From JAVVVD01 sp036652795 (lineage in GTDB: Bacteria; Bacillota; Clostridia; Christensenellales; CAG-138), in assembly GCA_036652795.1 (NCBI GenBank), contig JAVVVD010000007.1, positions 1 through 64,000 of the forward strand: 64,000 bases of DNA. Reading direction: 5' to 3'. The position numbers and the translations under genes were made by a program. The first letter of the stretch is position 1; the number at the start of each line of letters is the position of its first letter. The notes below the pieces were generated by a model that made no database searches, was not told the DNA's origin, and saw only the letters and a list, made by a program, of their open reading frames with translations. Positions 42,079-49,786 of this stretch are shown here, one piece after another.

Positions 42079-42118
42079 TCGGTGTAGCTCCATTACAGCA
42101 TAATATTCCTTTGCACAA

Positions 42119-42162
42119 AAAAACTGCCTTGCTGAATTTATTTAATCAGTAAAGCAGTTTTT
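42119..42162. terminator. Bidirectional terminator
   Basis: AAAAACTGC/GCAGTTTTT outer stem with an inner CTGA/TCAG pair between the YfcC-like (plus) and aldo-keto reductase (minus) genes. Confidence 0.8.
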
Positions 42163-42165
42163 ATT

Positions 42166-43269
42166 TTATTCCTCCATTTTAGCCTGAGCCACCTCGCGCA
42201 GCCGCTCTATTATGGGCAGGTGCTGTGTGCATAGGCTCTCGCACTGGCCACAGGCCACGCACTTGTCCGCATCCTTTGGATCAAGCCCCCAGTGCCCGAC
42301 CGCCTCCGCCATATCCTCGCCAAGCAGCTTGCGGTTGTATGCATCCATCAGGCGCGGAATATGGATATCCTGCGGGCAGTGATCGCAGTAACCGCATCCC
42401 GTACACATGTCCCTGAGCATTTCGCCTTCGTTCTTCCATTTTTCGTTTAGTTCGCTGGCAGGCTGTTCCACAAGGCCTTCTAGCGCAAGCACCGCATCGT
42501 CCACGTGCCGCTTGGTTGTGAAGCCGTTTAGCGCTACGGTTATCTCCTTATGCGAAGCCACAAATCGCAGTGCAGCCTGTGTGGGCGTTAGGTCTGTGCC
42601 CTCAGCAAGGTAAGCAAAGCGTTCCGGATTGCGTGGTATAAGGCCGCCCGCCACCGCGTTCATCGCAACCACCGCCATCCCCTTTTCGTGGGCTGCGGAT
42701 ATACCGCTTTGGCGGAATCTATGGTTAAGCGCATTGTAACCGATTAGCATCGCTTCGAATTTATCCTGCTCCACCACCTTTTCCAGCTCGTTGCCAGGCA
42801 TATGTGATGAAACCGCTATGCGTTTTATCAGGCCCTGCGCCTTTGCCTCCTCAAACCATCCATACATTGTGCCGCACTGCATTTCGTATTGCTCCAGTGA
42901 CATCATACACCATAGATGATATACGTCTATATAATCCACGCGCAGTCTTGTTAGGCTGGTTTCAAGGCGGCGGAAGAACCCTTCTTTTGTGGGGGGCTTT
43001 CCAATTTGGCCGAAGTTTGTTTTGCTGCTAACGATAAAGCTATCTCTTGGAAGCTGGCAAAGCGCCATTCCAAGTATCTCCTCGCTTTTATCGCCACAAT
43101 AGGTTGGCGCACTGTCAAAATAGTTGATTCCGCGCTCATGCGCATACAGCGCTACCTCGGCGCACTCATTAAACCTGCCCGCCTTAACAAGCTCTTCATC
43201 AAAGCGCATGCAGCCCATACCCACCGCCGACACCTTGAAATCCTTATTTCCGTATTGCTTATAATACAT
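42166..43269 (-). CDS. Aldo-keto reductase with C-terminal ferredoxin-like Fe-S domain
   Basis: A 367-residue NAD(P)H-dependent aldehyde/ketone reductase. TIM-barrel catalytic residues are visible (F-D-S-A-P-T-Y near residue 52, K of the V-S-S-K-T motif near 80, an H in D-V-Y-H-L-W near 118). The C-terminal 90 residues hold two Cys clusters, C-x2-C-x2-C-x3 (T-G-C-G-Y-C-D-H-C-P) and C-x2-C-x2-C-x3-C (C-V-A-C-G-Q-C-E-S-L-C), expected to bind 4Fe-4S. This Fe-S form is common in Clostridia. It follows the HAD gene by 18 bases. Confidence 0.9.
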   Translation of the reverse strand: MYYKQYGNKDFKVSAVGMGCMRFDEELVKAGRFNECAEVALYAHERGINYFDSAPTYCGDKSEEILGMALCQLPRDSFIVSSKTNFGQIGKPPTKEGFFRRLETSLTRLRVDYIDVYHLWCMMSLEQYEMQCGTMYGWFEEAKAQGLIKRIAVSSHMPGNELEKVVEQDKFEAMLIGYNALNHRFRQSGISAAHEKGMAVVAMNAVAGGLIPRNPERFAYLAEGTDLTPTQAALRFVASHKEITVALNGFTTKRHVDDAVLALEGLVEQPASELNEKWKNEGEMLRDMCTGCGYCDHCPQDIHIPRLMDAYNRKLLGEDMAEAVGHWGLDPKDADKCVACGQCESLCTQHLPIIERLREVAQAKMEE

Positions 43270-43287
43270 CCGTCTACCTCGCCTGTT

Positions 43288-44136
43288 CTATTCACATTCG
43301 TCAAGCTGCGCCATATCGTCAAGGTGAAGCTGCATGGCGCGATTAAGTGTTCGTACCTGATCCAGCACCGCAAACACCGTGTTTTCCATCTTACTGCCCT
43401 TGCCATAATCCGCTGGTATGATATAATCCACGCGCCCATGCCGCAGCAGGCTTTGGGCAACCTCTATATCATCCTGATACACCGCGATAGAATGGCCGCC
43501 ATTTTGCTTTACCAGCTTCATACAGGGTACATCCGTTAGTCCATCGCCTATGTATATCATATTTGGAAACGGTACGCGATGCTTTCCAGGCGGCGTATAT
43601 CCGTTTAGCTCCTTATGCTCCGTCACATCCAATACGCCCTTGTTTATCCTATACAAAAACTGAGTTTTACTGGTATAATTTACGGCCATCGCAGGCCAAA
43701 ACGGCACCCCGCGCTCGTCATAGCAAAACTCGCCCGCGTATATCTCCTTAAAAAAGCGCGCTATATGTGTGCCGCCTATTATCTCCTTTAGTCCTGAAGA
43801 GATTATGTAATGCTCCACCGTAAGCCCCAGCTTTTCGCCGTATTTGTTTACCCGGTCAAACCATGTGGTAACTCCTGGAAAAAACTGCACGCTCTTGCCC
43901 AGCTCGCAAAACACCTCACGGGTAATCAACATCTTGCCGCGCGACTCCTGCACCATAGCAAGCATGTATGATAGCATATCGTCCATATTATACTGCTTAG
44001 TCAATTTATTGCATTGATTCCAAAAATCGCTCCCCTGCATACCTATGCCGGGTATAAAGGCATATTCCTGCATATCCTTAGGTGAAAGCGTTTTATCAAA
44101 ATCATACATCATCGCAATTATAGGTTCCTGTGCCAT
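43288..44136 (-). CDS. HAD-superfamily phosphatase (phosphoserine-phosphatase-like)
   Basis: A 282-residue hydrolase with motif I D-F-D-K-T-L (residues 12-17; first Asp is the nucleophile), motif II I-I-S-S-G near 112, Lys in Y-T-S-K near 155 and motif III Y-I-G-D-G-L-T-D near 200. The substrate is unknown. AGGAGG lies before the ATG and the promoter at 44157-44185 is good. It is co-transcribed with the aldo-keto reductase gene. Confidence 0.85.
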   Translation of the reverse strand: MAQEPIIAMMYDFDKTLSPKDMQEYAFIPGIGMQGSDFWNQCNKLTKQYNMDDMLSYMLAMVQESRGKMLITREVFCELGKSVQFFPGVTTWFDRVNKYGEKLGLTVEHYIISSGLKEIIGGTHIARFFKEIYAGEFCYDERGVPFWPAMAVNYTSKTQFLYRINKGVLDVTEHKELNGYTPPGKHRVPFPNMIYIGDGLTDVPCMKLVKQNGGHSIAVYQDDIEVAQSLLRHGRVDYIIPADYGKGSKMENTVFAVLDQVRTLNRAMQLHLDDMAQLDECE

Positions 44137-44156
44137 ACATACACCTCCTCACGATG

Positions 44157-44185
44157 ATTGTATCGTATGGCGGCCTGGTGTGCAA
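44157..44185 (-). promoter_or_regulatory. Promoter of the HAD/aldo-keto reductase operon
   Basis: TTGCAC (44185-44180), 17 bases, TACAAT (44162-44157) on the minus strand, just upstream of the ribosome site. Confidence 0.7.
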
Positions 44186-44244
44186 CAAAAAAGTCCCCCT
44201 CCACATTTTACCTTTGATCAATGATGTTGTTTTGAGGATTCAAA

Positions 44245-44253
44245 TGGTATAAT
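44245..44253 (+). promoter_or_regulatory. Extended -10 promoter placed for a leaderless LCP mRNA
   Basis: TGG-TATAAT, then TAGCGC, then ATG at 44260. The expected transcription start, seven bases after the -10, falls on the A of the ATG. No ribosome site exists. Confidence 0.65.
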
Positions 44254-44259
44254 TAGCGC

Positions 44260-45744
44260 ATGGATAAAAAAATCAAAAGCGGCTTTTCTATAAAACGCGT
44301 ACTGCTGATAACGGCGATAGCATTGGGTGCGCTTATGCTGTTTATAGGTCTGCGCTATGCCTATATCATGTTCATAAACCCTATGAGCGCGTTTGAAGCA
44401 CCCCCCACGCCCACAGCCTCATCGCCCACGCCGGCGCCAATTGTTACGCCGCCTCAGCCTGTGATCACACCTTCGCCTACGGCAACGCCGCAGCCGACCG
44501 AAACGATCACGCCTGTTGGGGATACCGCCTTCATGCAAGATAAGGTAAACATACTCTTTTTGGGTTGGGATCAAAGCCCTGAGCGCGAGGATGAAACAAG
44601 CGATGTATTCCGCGATGAAACAAACAATTTCCGCAGCGATGTAATTATGCTCATGTGCGCCGACTTCAAGAATAAAACTGTGCATCTCATCTCCATCCCC
44701 AGGGATTCCTATGCACCTATATATAATGACAGGGGCGAATTATACTCCACAAAAGGCCATTGGAAGATAAATGCCGCATTTGCCAAGGGTGGCAGCGCCG
44801 AGGGAAAGCGCGGCTTTGAATTTGCCATTAACACCGTAAGCCGCTTGCTTGGCGTACCCATAGATCATTATGCAGGCGTTGATATGGATGGGCTAAAGGC
44901 GGTTGTAAACGCCATGGGCGGCATAACATACGATGTTGATGTGCGCATAGTGCTAAACGGGCGTGTGCTTGAAAAGGGTAAGCAGCATCTTGATGGGCAG
45001 CAGGTACTGGATTACTGCCGCGCGCGCAAGGGCATAAGCACGGATGTGGGCCGCAACGACCGCCAACAGCGTATGCTCTTCGCCATATTCAACAAGCTAA
45101 AGTCCACCCAACAGCTTCTTAAGATGCCAAAGATATATAAGTCTGTGCGCGGCTATGTGCATACCGACCTTACTACAGACCAGATCGCCGCATTGGCAGC
45201 GCTTGGCATGGAGCTAAACTCCTCAAACCTTAAGCGTCACACGCTTGCAGGCGAATATAATTCAAGCACCCCCTATACCCATGCCAATTATTACCTGATA
45301 GATAATGAGGCGCTGCGCGCACTTATAAAGGATATATTTGGAATTGTTATACCGCTCAATCCTCGCTATGATGTAAACTACGTTAAGGCCGATATCATGG
45401 CAAAGGACATACAGGTGTACATCAATGCGGCGGACTATCTTGCCGCAAAGGCTTACGCCGCCGCACAAAGCACAGCAGCAAACGCCTCACAAGATGTCGC
45501 GCTGAGTGCCTGTAACGAGCTTGCGCGTATGGCGCTGCGTAAACAAAGGCTTTACACGCTGAGCCATAGGGGCGATGGCGCGGATATTAATATACCATTT
45601 GCCTTGCAGGACATGCAGCGTGAACGCGATGCGCTGTTGCTGGATATGGCTGCACTGTGCAACACGCTTGGGCTTACACAAAAAGACATCCCTAAATCCA
45701 GGGTGCCCAGCGAGCTGTATTCGCTGCTAAATCCGCAAACATGA
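44260..45744 (+). CDS. LytR-CpsA-Psr (LCP) family wall-polymer ligase (second copy)
   Basis: A 494-residue paralogue of the protein at 36385-37857, with the same plan: N-terminal helix (about 12-33), Pro/Thr linker, LCP domain (R-S-D-V-I-M-L near 127, I-S-I-P-R-D-S near 147, G-V-D-M-D-G-L-K-A-V-V-N-A-M-G-G, R-N-D-R-Q-Q-R near 268) and a long C-terminal extension. The segment from V-L-E-K-G through D-Y-C-R-A-R-K-G-I-S-T-D-V-G is nearly identical in the two. The extension is more Ala-rich here. It lacks a ribosome site and is predicted leaderless. It is divergent from the HAD operon. Confidence 0.9.
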   Translation: MDKKIKSGFSIKRVLLITAIALGALMLFIGLRYAYIMFINPMSAFEAPPTPTASSPTPAPIVTPPQPVITPSPTATPQPTETITPVGDTAFMQDKVNILFLGWDQSPEREDETSDVFRDETNNFRSDVIMLMCADFKNKTVHLISIPRDSYAPIYNDRGELYSTKGHWKINAAFAKGGSAEGKRGFEFAINTVSRLLGVPIDHYAGVDMDGLKAVVNAMGGITYDVDVRIVLNGRVLEKGKQHLDGQQVLDYCRARKGISTDVGRNDRQQRMLFAIFNKLKSTQQLLKMPKIYKSVRGYVHTDLTTDQIAALAALGMELNSSNLKRHTLAGEYNSSTPYTHANYYLIDNEALRALIKDIFGIVIPLNPRYDVNYVKADIMAKDIQVYINAADYLAAKAYAAAQSTAANASQDVALSACNELARMALRKQRLYTLSHRGDGADINIPFALQDMQRERDALLLDMAALCNTLGLTQKDIPKSRVPSELYSLLNPQT

Positions 45745-45768
45745 TATGCTAATAATACAAATGCGTGC

Positions 45769-45797
45769 TTGATATTGAAAGGCTTAGCGTGTAATAT
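45769..45797 (+). promoter_or_regulatory. Promoter of the phosphate transporter operon
   Basis: TTGATA (45769-45774), 17 bases, TAATAT (45792-45797), about 40 bases before the TTG start at 45839. Confidence 0.6.
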
Positions 45798-45838
45798 TAA
45801 TGTATATTCACACATAATCAGAGAGGCCGACCCTTAAT

Positions 45839-46915
45839 TTGGGCCGCGTTCGTGCATATATGAATGTTTCCTTCCCCGAATTCATTGCGCAACTTGTGAG
45901 CAACCCTGCACTATTTATAACGGTGTTGCTTACCCTTTGCGTTATACTCGTTAACGGGTGGACCGATGCGCCAAACGCCATCGCCACCTGCATATCCACC
46001 AGATCCATGGGGCCGCGCGCCGCGATAGCCATGGCGGCAATATTCAACTTTTTAGGCGTATTGGTAATGACCTTCATAAGCCGCTCCGTAGCCGCTACAA
46101 TATACAATATGGTGGATTTTTCCGGCAATACAAGCGATGCAACCATCGCCCTGTGCGCCGGTATGTTCGCAATCGTGGCATGGGCTACGGCGGCATGGAA
46201 ATTCGGCATACCTACCAGCGAAAGTCATGCGCTTATAGCCGGAATATCAGGTGCCGCGATAGCGCTACAGGGTGGACTTTCCGGAATAAATGGCGCCGAA
46301 TGGGTAAAGGTGCTGTATGGCCTTGGGCTATCCTCGATACTGGGCTTTGCGCTTGGCTTCCTCACAACAAGGCTTACAGAGTGCATTTGCCGCGGCATGG
46401 ATCGCCGCAAGATGGATAAGGTATTCAAAAATGCGCAGATCGGCGGTGCGGCCGCAATGGCATTCATGCATGGCGCTCAGGATGGGCAGAAGTTTATAGG
46501 CGTGTTTCTACTTGGCGTATTTCTTGCAAGGGGCGACGGCGCCGTTACCTCCTTTGATTCCATACCTATATGGCTTGTGATACTCTGCTCCCTAGTGATG
46601 TCGCTTGGCACATCCATAGGCGGACTTCGCATAATAAAGGCAGTTGGTATGGATATGGTCAAGCTGCATAAATATCAGGGCTTTGCAGCAGACACCGCGG
46701 CAGCCCTATGCCTGCTGTTGGCGTCCCTTACCGGCATACCGGTGAGCACCACCCACACTAAAACCACCGCAATAATGGGCGTTGGCGCCGCAAAGCGGCT
46801 ATCCTCGGTAAATTGGGGTATAGTGCGCGAAATGGCGCTTGCCTGGATTCTGACATTCCCCTGCTGCGGCCTTATAGGTTATTTTATGGCCAAAGCATTT
46901 ATTATGATATTCTGA
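45839..46915 (+). CDS. pit: Low-affinity inorganic phosphate transporter (PiT family)
   Basis: A 358-residue membrane carrier that imports phosphate with H+ or metal. It shows the duplicated PiT signature: G-W-T-D-A-P-N-A-I-A near residue 45 and G-A-Q-D-G-Q-K near 215, together with G-I-P-T-S-E-S-H-A near 125 and G-I-P-V-S-T-T-H-T near 310. I list TTG 45839 (GAGAGG 12 bases upstream). An in-frame ATG at 45860 has no ribosome site but would also leave the first helix intact. The DUF47 gene follows after 16 bases. Confidence 0.92.
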   Translation: MGRVRAYMNVSFPEFIAQLVSNPALFITVLLTLCVILVNGWTDAPNAIATCISTRSMGPRAAIAMAAIFNFLGVLVMTFISRSVAATIYNMVDFSGNTSDATIALCAGMFAIVAWATAAWKFGIPTSESHALIAGISGAAIALQGGLSGINGAEWVKVLYGLGLSSILGFALGFLTTRLTECICRGMDRRKMDKVFKNAQIGGAAAMAFMHGAQDGQKFIGVFLLGVFLARGDGAVTSFDSIPIWLVILCSLVMSLGTSIGGLRIIKAVGMDMVKLHKYQGFAADTAAALCLLLASLTGIPVSTTHTKTTAIMGVGAAKRLSSVNWGIVREMALAWILTFPCCGLIGYFMAKAFIMIF

Positions 46916-46931
46916 TCGGAGGCAATTATAT

Positions 46932-47552
46932 ATGTCACGCAAACAGGACAGCTACTATTACGACAGCTTCGTTATGCTGTCGGATTACTTCTGCCAGGGC
47001 GCCATTTTTTTGGAAACCACCCTGCGCGAATTCGACCCTAACACATTGAGCGCACGTATTGAAGAGCTTCATCGCATAGAGCATGCGGCGGATATGAGCA
47101 AGCATGAGGTTATGAAAAAGCTGGTGCGCGAGTTTATCACACCCATTGAGCGCGAGGATATAATGCTTATTCTTCAGCGTATCGACGATGTTACGGATGC
47201 GCTGGAGGATGTACTGCGCAGGATGTATATGTACAACCTTACCTCCGTGCCTAAGGATGCTGTTACATTTGCGGCCATAATACGCGAATGCTGCGAGGCC
47301 ACAAAATGCCTGCTACAAGAGTTCCACGACTTCAAGCGCTCTAAAATGCTGCGCGAACACCTTATAACGATCAACACCAAGGAGGAGGAGGGCGATAAAC
47401 TGCACCTTGAGGTAATACGCAGACTTGGCGTGGCAGGCGACCCCCTCTATATAATGCGATGGAGCAGGATGTACGATGGCCTTGAAAAATGCTGCGACGC
47501 CTGTGAGGACGTGAGCGACGCTATTGAATCCGTGATAATGAAAAACACATAA
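46932..47552 (+). CDS. DUF47 (PhoU-like) Pit accessory protein
   Basis: A 206-residue all-helical protein of the DUF47/PhoU-related family, which almost always accompanies PiT transporters and probably controls phosphate uptake. It shows acidic metal-ligand repeats (H-R-I-E-H-A-A-D near 42, I-D-D-V-T-D-A-L-E-D near 83, E-E-G-D-K near 150). GGAGG lies before the ATG. It is the second gene of the pit operon and is followed two bases later by the ribosome-site region of the M20 peptidase gene. Confidence 0.9.
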   Translation: MSRKQDSYYYDSFVMLSDYFCQGAIFLETTLREFDPNTLSARIEELHRIEHAADMSKHEVMKKLVREFITPIEREDIMLILQRIDDVTDALEDVLRRMYMYNLTSVPKDAVTFAAIIRECCEATKCLLQEFHDFKRSKMLREHLITINTKEEEGDKLHLEVIRRLGVAGDPLYIMRWSRMYDGLEKCCDACEDVSDAIESVIMKNT

Positions 47553-47569
47553 TATTGGAGGCTATGGCT

Positions 47570-49009
47570 ATGTGGTGGCTTGTATTCCCCGCCCTTGTGG
47601 CGGCATTCCTTATCCTGATAATTGTGCGCGCACTCTGCTTTATACCTAAGCCACATCACAAAGTCCCTCTGCGTGATGTGCAGGTGAATAGCGATACCGT
47701 CTGCTCACATCTAGCCCAAATGATACGCTGCCGCACCATATCCTGTTCGGATGAATCTCAAAGGGACGAGGCGGAATTTGAAAAATTTCGCAACCTGCTT
47801 ATCGAGCTTTACCCTAATATACAGCACGCCTGTACGCTTGAGTACGTTGGCAACGGCGGCATACTCTATAAGCTACCCGGTCAAAGCAGCGATGCGCCCT
47901 CCGTATTCATGTCGCATTACGACGTGGTTCCCGCTGATGACGCCGCGTGGGATAAGCCTCCCTTTGATGCGGTAATTGAAGACGGAGTGCTGTGGGGACG
48001 CGGTACGCTGGATACTAAAACAACGCTGTTGGCCACGCTAGAAAGCGCCGAGATGTTAATAGCCGGCGGCTTTATTCCTAAAAACGATATGTATTTTGCC
48101 TTTGGCGCAGATGAGGAGCTTTCCGGCACCTGCGCTCAGGCCATGGTTGAGCAGTTCAAGGCCCGCGGGATAACCCCCGCATTTGTGTTTGACGAGGGCG
48201 GCGCCGTTGTTGAGGGCGTGTTCCCCGGTCTAAAGCAGCCCTGTGCCTTAATCGGCACCGGCGAAAAGGGTTATTTGGATGTGGACTTCACAATCTGCAA
48301 CAATGGCGGCCATGCTTCAACCCCGCCACCGCATACCTCAGTGGGACTCTTGGCAAATGCAGTGGCGAACGTTGAAAACCATCCATTCCCACGAAAGCTT
48401 ACAAAGCCCGTTGCCGAACTACTCGATACGCTTGGTAGGCATTCGTCCTTTTTATACCGGCTGATATTCGCAAACCTCTGGTGTTTTATGCCGCTGCTGG
48501 ATGCCATATGCAAATCTTCCGGCGGTGAGCTTAACGCAATGCTCCGAACCACCTGCGCGTTCACACGTATGCAGGGCAGCTCAGCACCAAACGTGCTGCC
48601 TCCATGCGCAATGGTCGGCGCAAATCTGCGCATAATAGGCGGTGAAACCCCTGAGTTTGTGCTGGATCATCTCAGATGTGTTGTGCACAGCGACAAAATA
48701 TCCTTAACCGGCAGTCCCGCCGGTCTTAATCATCCCTCGTCATTCTCCGATACCTCCGGCAAAGCCTGGGAAAAGCTTAGCGCCGCCATAGCCCAAACGT
48801 GGCCCGATGCAATAATCTCGCCATATCTTATGGTTGCCGGCAGCGATTCCACCTACTATTCGCACATAAGCAAGTATGTCTACCGGTTTTCCGGTATGGC
48901 ACTCACGAGCGATGAGCGTGCCCGTATGCATGGCCATAATGAGCGTATCCCACTTTCAAAAGTCATTGCCACAGTGCAGTTCTACGTAAGGCTGATGGAA
49001 ATGTTTTAA
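47570..49009 (+). CDS. Membrane-anchored M20 family metallopeptidase
   Basis: A 479-residue zinc amidohydrolase/peptidase with an N-terminal helix (residues 2-24), so probably membrane-bound. Zinc ligands of M20: H in S-H-Y-D-V-V-P near 113, D in G-T-L-D-T-K near 147, the catalytic E-E of D-E-E-L-S-G near 185, and H in M-H-G-H-N-E-R near the C-terminus. It is closest in plan to the PM20D1/carboxypeptidase S group, which cleave or form N-acyl amino acids or peptides. I chose ATG 47570, eight bases after GGAGG; the ATG at 47564 is too close. It shares a transcript with pit. Confidence 0.87.
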   Translation: MWWLVFPALVAAFLILIIVRALCFIPKPHHKVPLRDVQVNSDTVCSHLAQMIRCRTISCSDESQRDEAEFEKFRNLLIELYPNIQHACTLEYVGNGGILYKLPGQSSDAPSVFMSHYDVVPADDAAWDKPPFDAVIEDGVLWGRGTLDTKTTLLATLESAEMLIAGGFIPKNDMYFAFGADEELSGTCAQAMVEQFKARGITPAFVFDEGGAVVEGVFPGLKQPCALIGTGEKGYLDVDFTICNNGGHASTPPPHTSVGLLANAVANVENHPFPRKLTKPVAELLDTLGRHSSFLYRLIFANLWCFMPLLDAICKSSGGELNAMLRTTCAFTRMQGSSAPNVLPPCAMVGANLRIIGGETPEFVLDHLRCVVHSDKISLTGSPAGLNHPSSFSDTSGKAWEKLSAAIAQTWPDAIISPYLMVAGSDSTYYSHISKYVYRFSGMALTSDERARMHGHNERIPLSKVIATVQFYVRLMEMF

Positions 49010-49027
49010 TCATATATACCGGCATCA

Positions 49028-49055
49028 AAAAAAGAGAGCTTCCGCTCTCTTTTTT
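49028..49055. terminator. Bidirectional terminator
   Basis: A 12-bp stem AAAAAAGAGAGC / GCTCTCTTTTTT with loop TTCC, between the M20 (plus) and HD (minus) genes. Confidence 0.88.
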
Positions 49056-49131
49056 AGTTTAATCATCAATCTGTGCTTTCTGCGTATTGTTAAGCCGATT
49101 CGCCGTATAACTCACCTGTCGATCTTCAAGC

Positions 49132-49701
49132 TTACTCCTTGGGCATAAGCCCCAGCTCATCCATATACCGCTTCATGCCCGTTATCGTCAGCGCCATTAC
49201 CTCGTCAAGCTCCATACCCAGTCTATCGCAGCCTTCCTGTATAACGGTACGATTGCACTTAGCCGCAAAGCCTTTATCCTTGAATTTCTTTTTAACGCTC
49301 TTTACTTCCATATCGCTTATCCCAGTTGGACGCATTAGCGATGCAGCCATCACTATGCCGGTAAGCTCATCCACCGTGAACAGACTTTTTTCCATATCAC
49401 TTAGCGGTTCCACATCCGCACACAGCCCAAACCCATGCGATATTATTGCGCGTATATCCTGCGCCTCAACGCCATCTGGCACAAGCAGCTCCTCAACACG
49501 ATGGCAATGTTCCTCGGGAAAACGCTCAAAATCCACATCGTGCAGATATCCTATTGCCTCCCAATATTCGCGCTCGCCACCAAAATGCTCCGCCATGGCG
49601 CCCATAGCAGCGCTTACCGCCAATGCGTGCGTCAGCAGATGCGGCTGCGTAACATGCTTTTCAAGTATTTCCTTAGCTCGTTCCAACGTCAACTTTGCCA
49701 T
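49132..49701 (-). CDS. HD-domain phosphohydrolase
   Basis: A 189-residue HD-superfamily protein. The metal ligands are visible: H in L-L-T-H-A-L near residue 22, the H-D pair in Y-L-H-D-V-D near 52, H in the H-C-H-R-V segment near 63 and I-S-H-G near 84. Substrates of this HDIG-like group are often nucleotides, but here unknown. I start at ATG 49701 (MAKLTLERA); the earlier in-frame ATG would place its first 20 codons inside a region holding the promoter, and only a weak AGGGACAGG precedes the chosen start. It is monocistronic. Confidence 0.82.
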   Translation of the reverse strand: MAKLTLERAKEILEKHVTQPHLLTHALAVSAAMGAMAEHFGGEREYWEAIGYLHDVDFERFPEEHCHRVEELLVPDGVEAQDIRAIISHGFGLCADVEPLSDMEKSLFTVDELTGIVMAASLMRPTGISDMEVKSVKKKFKDKGFAAKCNRTVIQEGCDRLGMELDEVMALTITGMKRYMDELGLMPKE

Positions 49702-49738
49702 ATACGTTCTGCCTGTCCCTTCATTAACTAATAGTTTG

Positions 49739-49774
49739 ATTATAGCACCGGAGCCTGGCAAATGCCAAGCTCCG
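49739..49774 (-). promoter_or_regulatory. Promoter of the HD gene overlapping a terminator-like inverted repeat
   Basis: On the minus strand, TTGGCA (49768-49763), 18 bases, TATAAT (49744-49739) preceded by TGC. The -35 box and spacer lie inside the inverted repeat CGGAGC-TTGGC...GCCAG-GCTCCG (49774-49749), which also follows the end of the upstream DRE-TIM gene and could terminate it. Confidence 0.6.
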
Positions 49775-49786
49775 ACGTGATTCGTC

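Noticed and set aside
36385..45744. Assembly artefact explaining two similar LCP genes
   Set aside because: The two genes differ in linker, C-terminal tail, promoter and strand, and similarity is limited to the catalytic core.
49139..49780. 213-codon plus-strand frame with Ser/Cys-rich sequence
   Set aside because: Antisense to the HD gene and without promoter or ribosome site.
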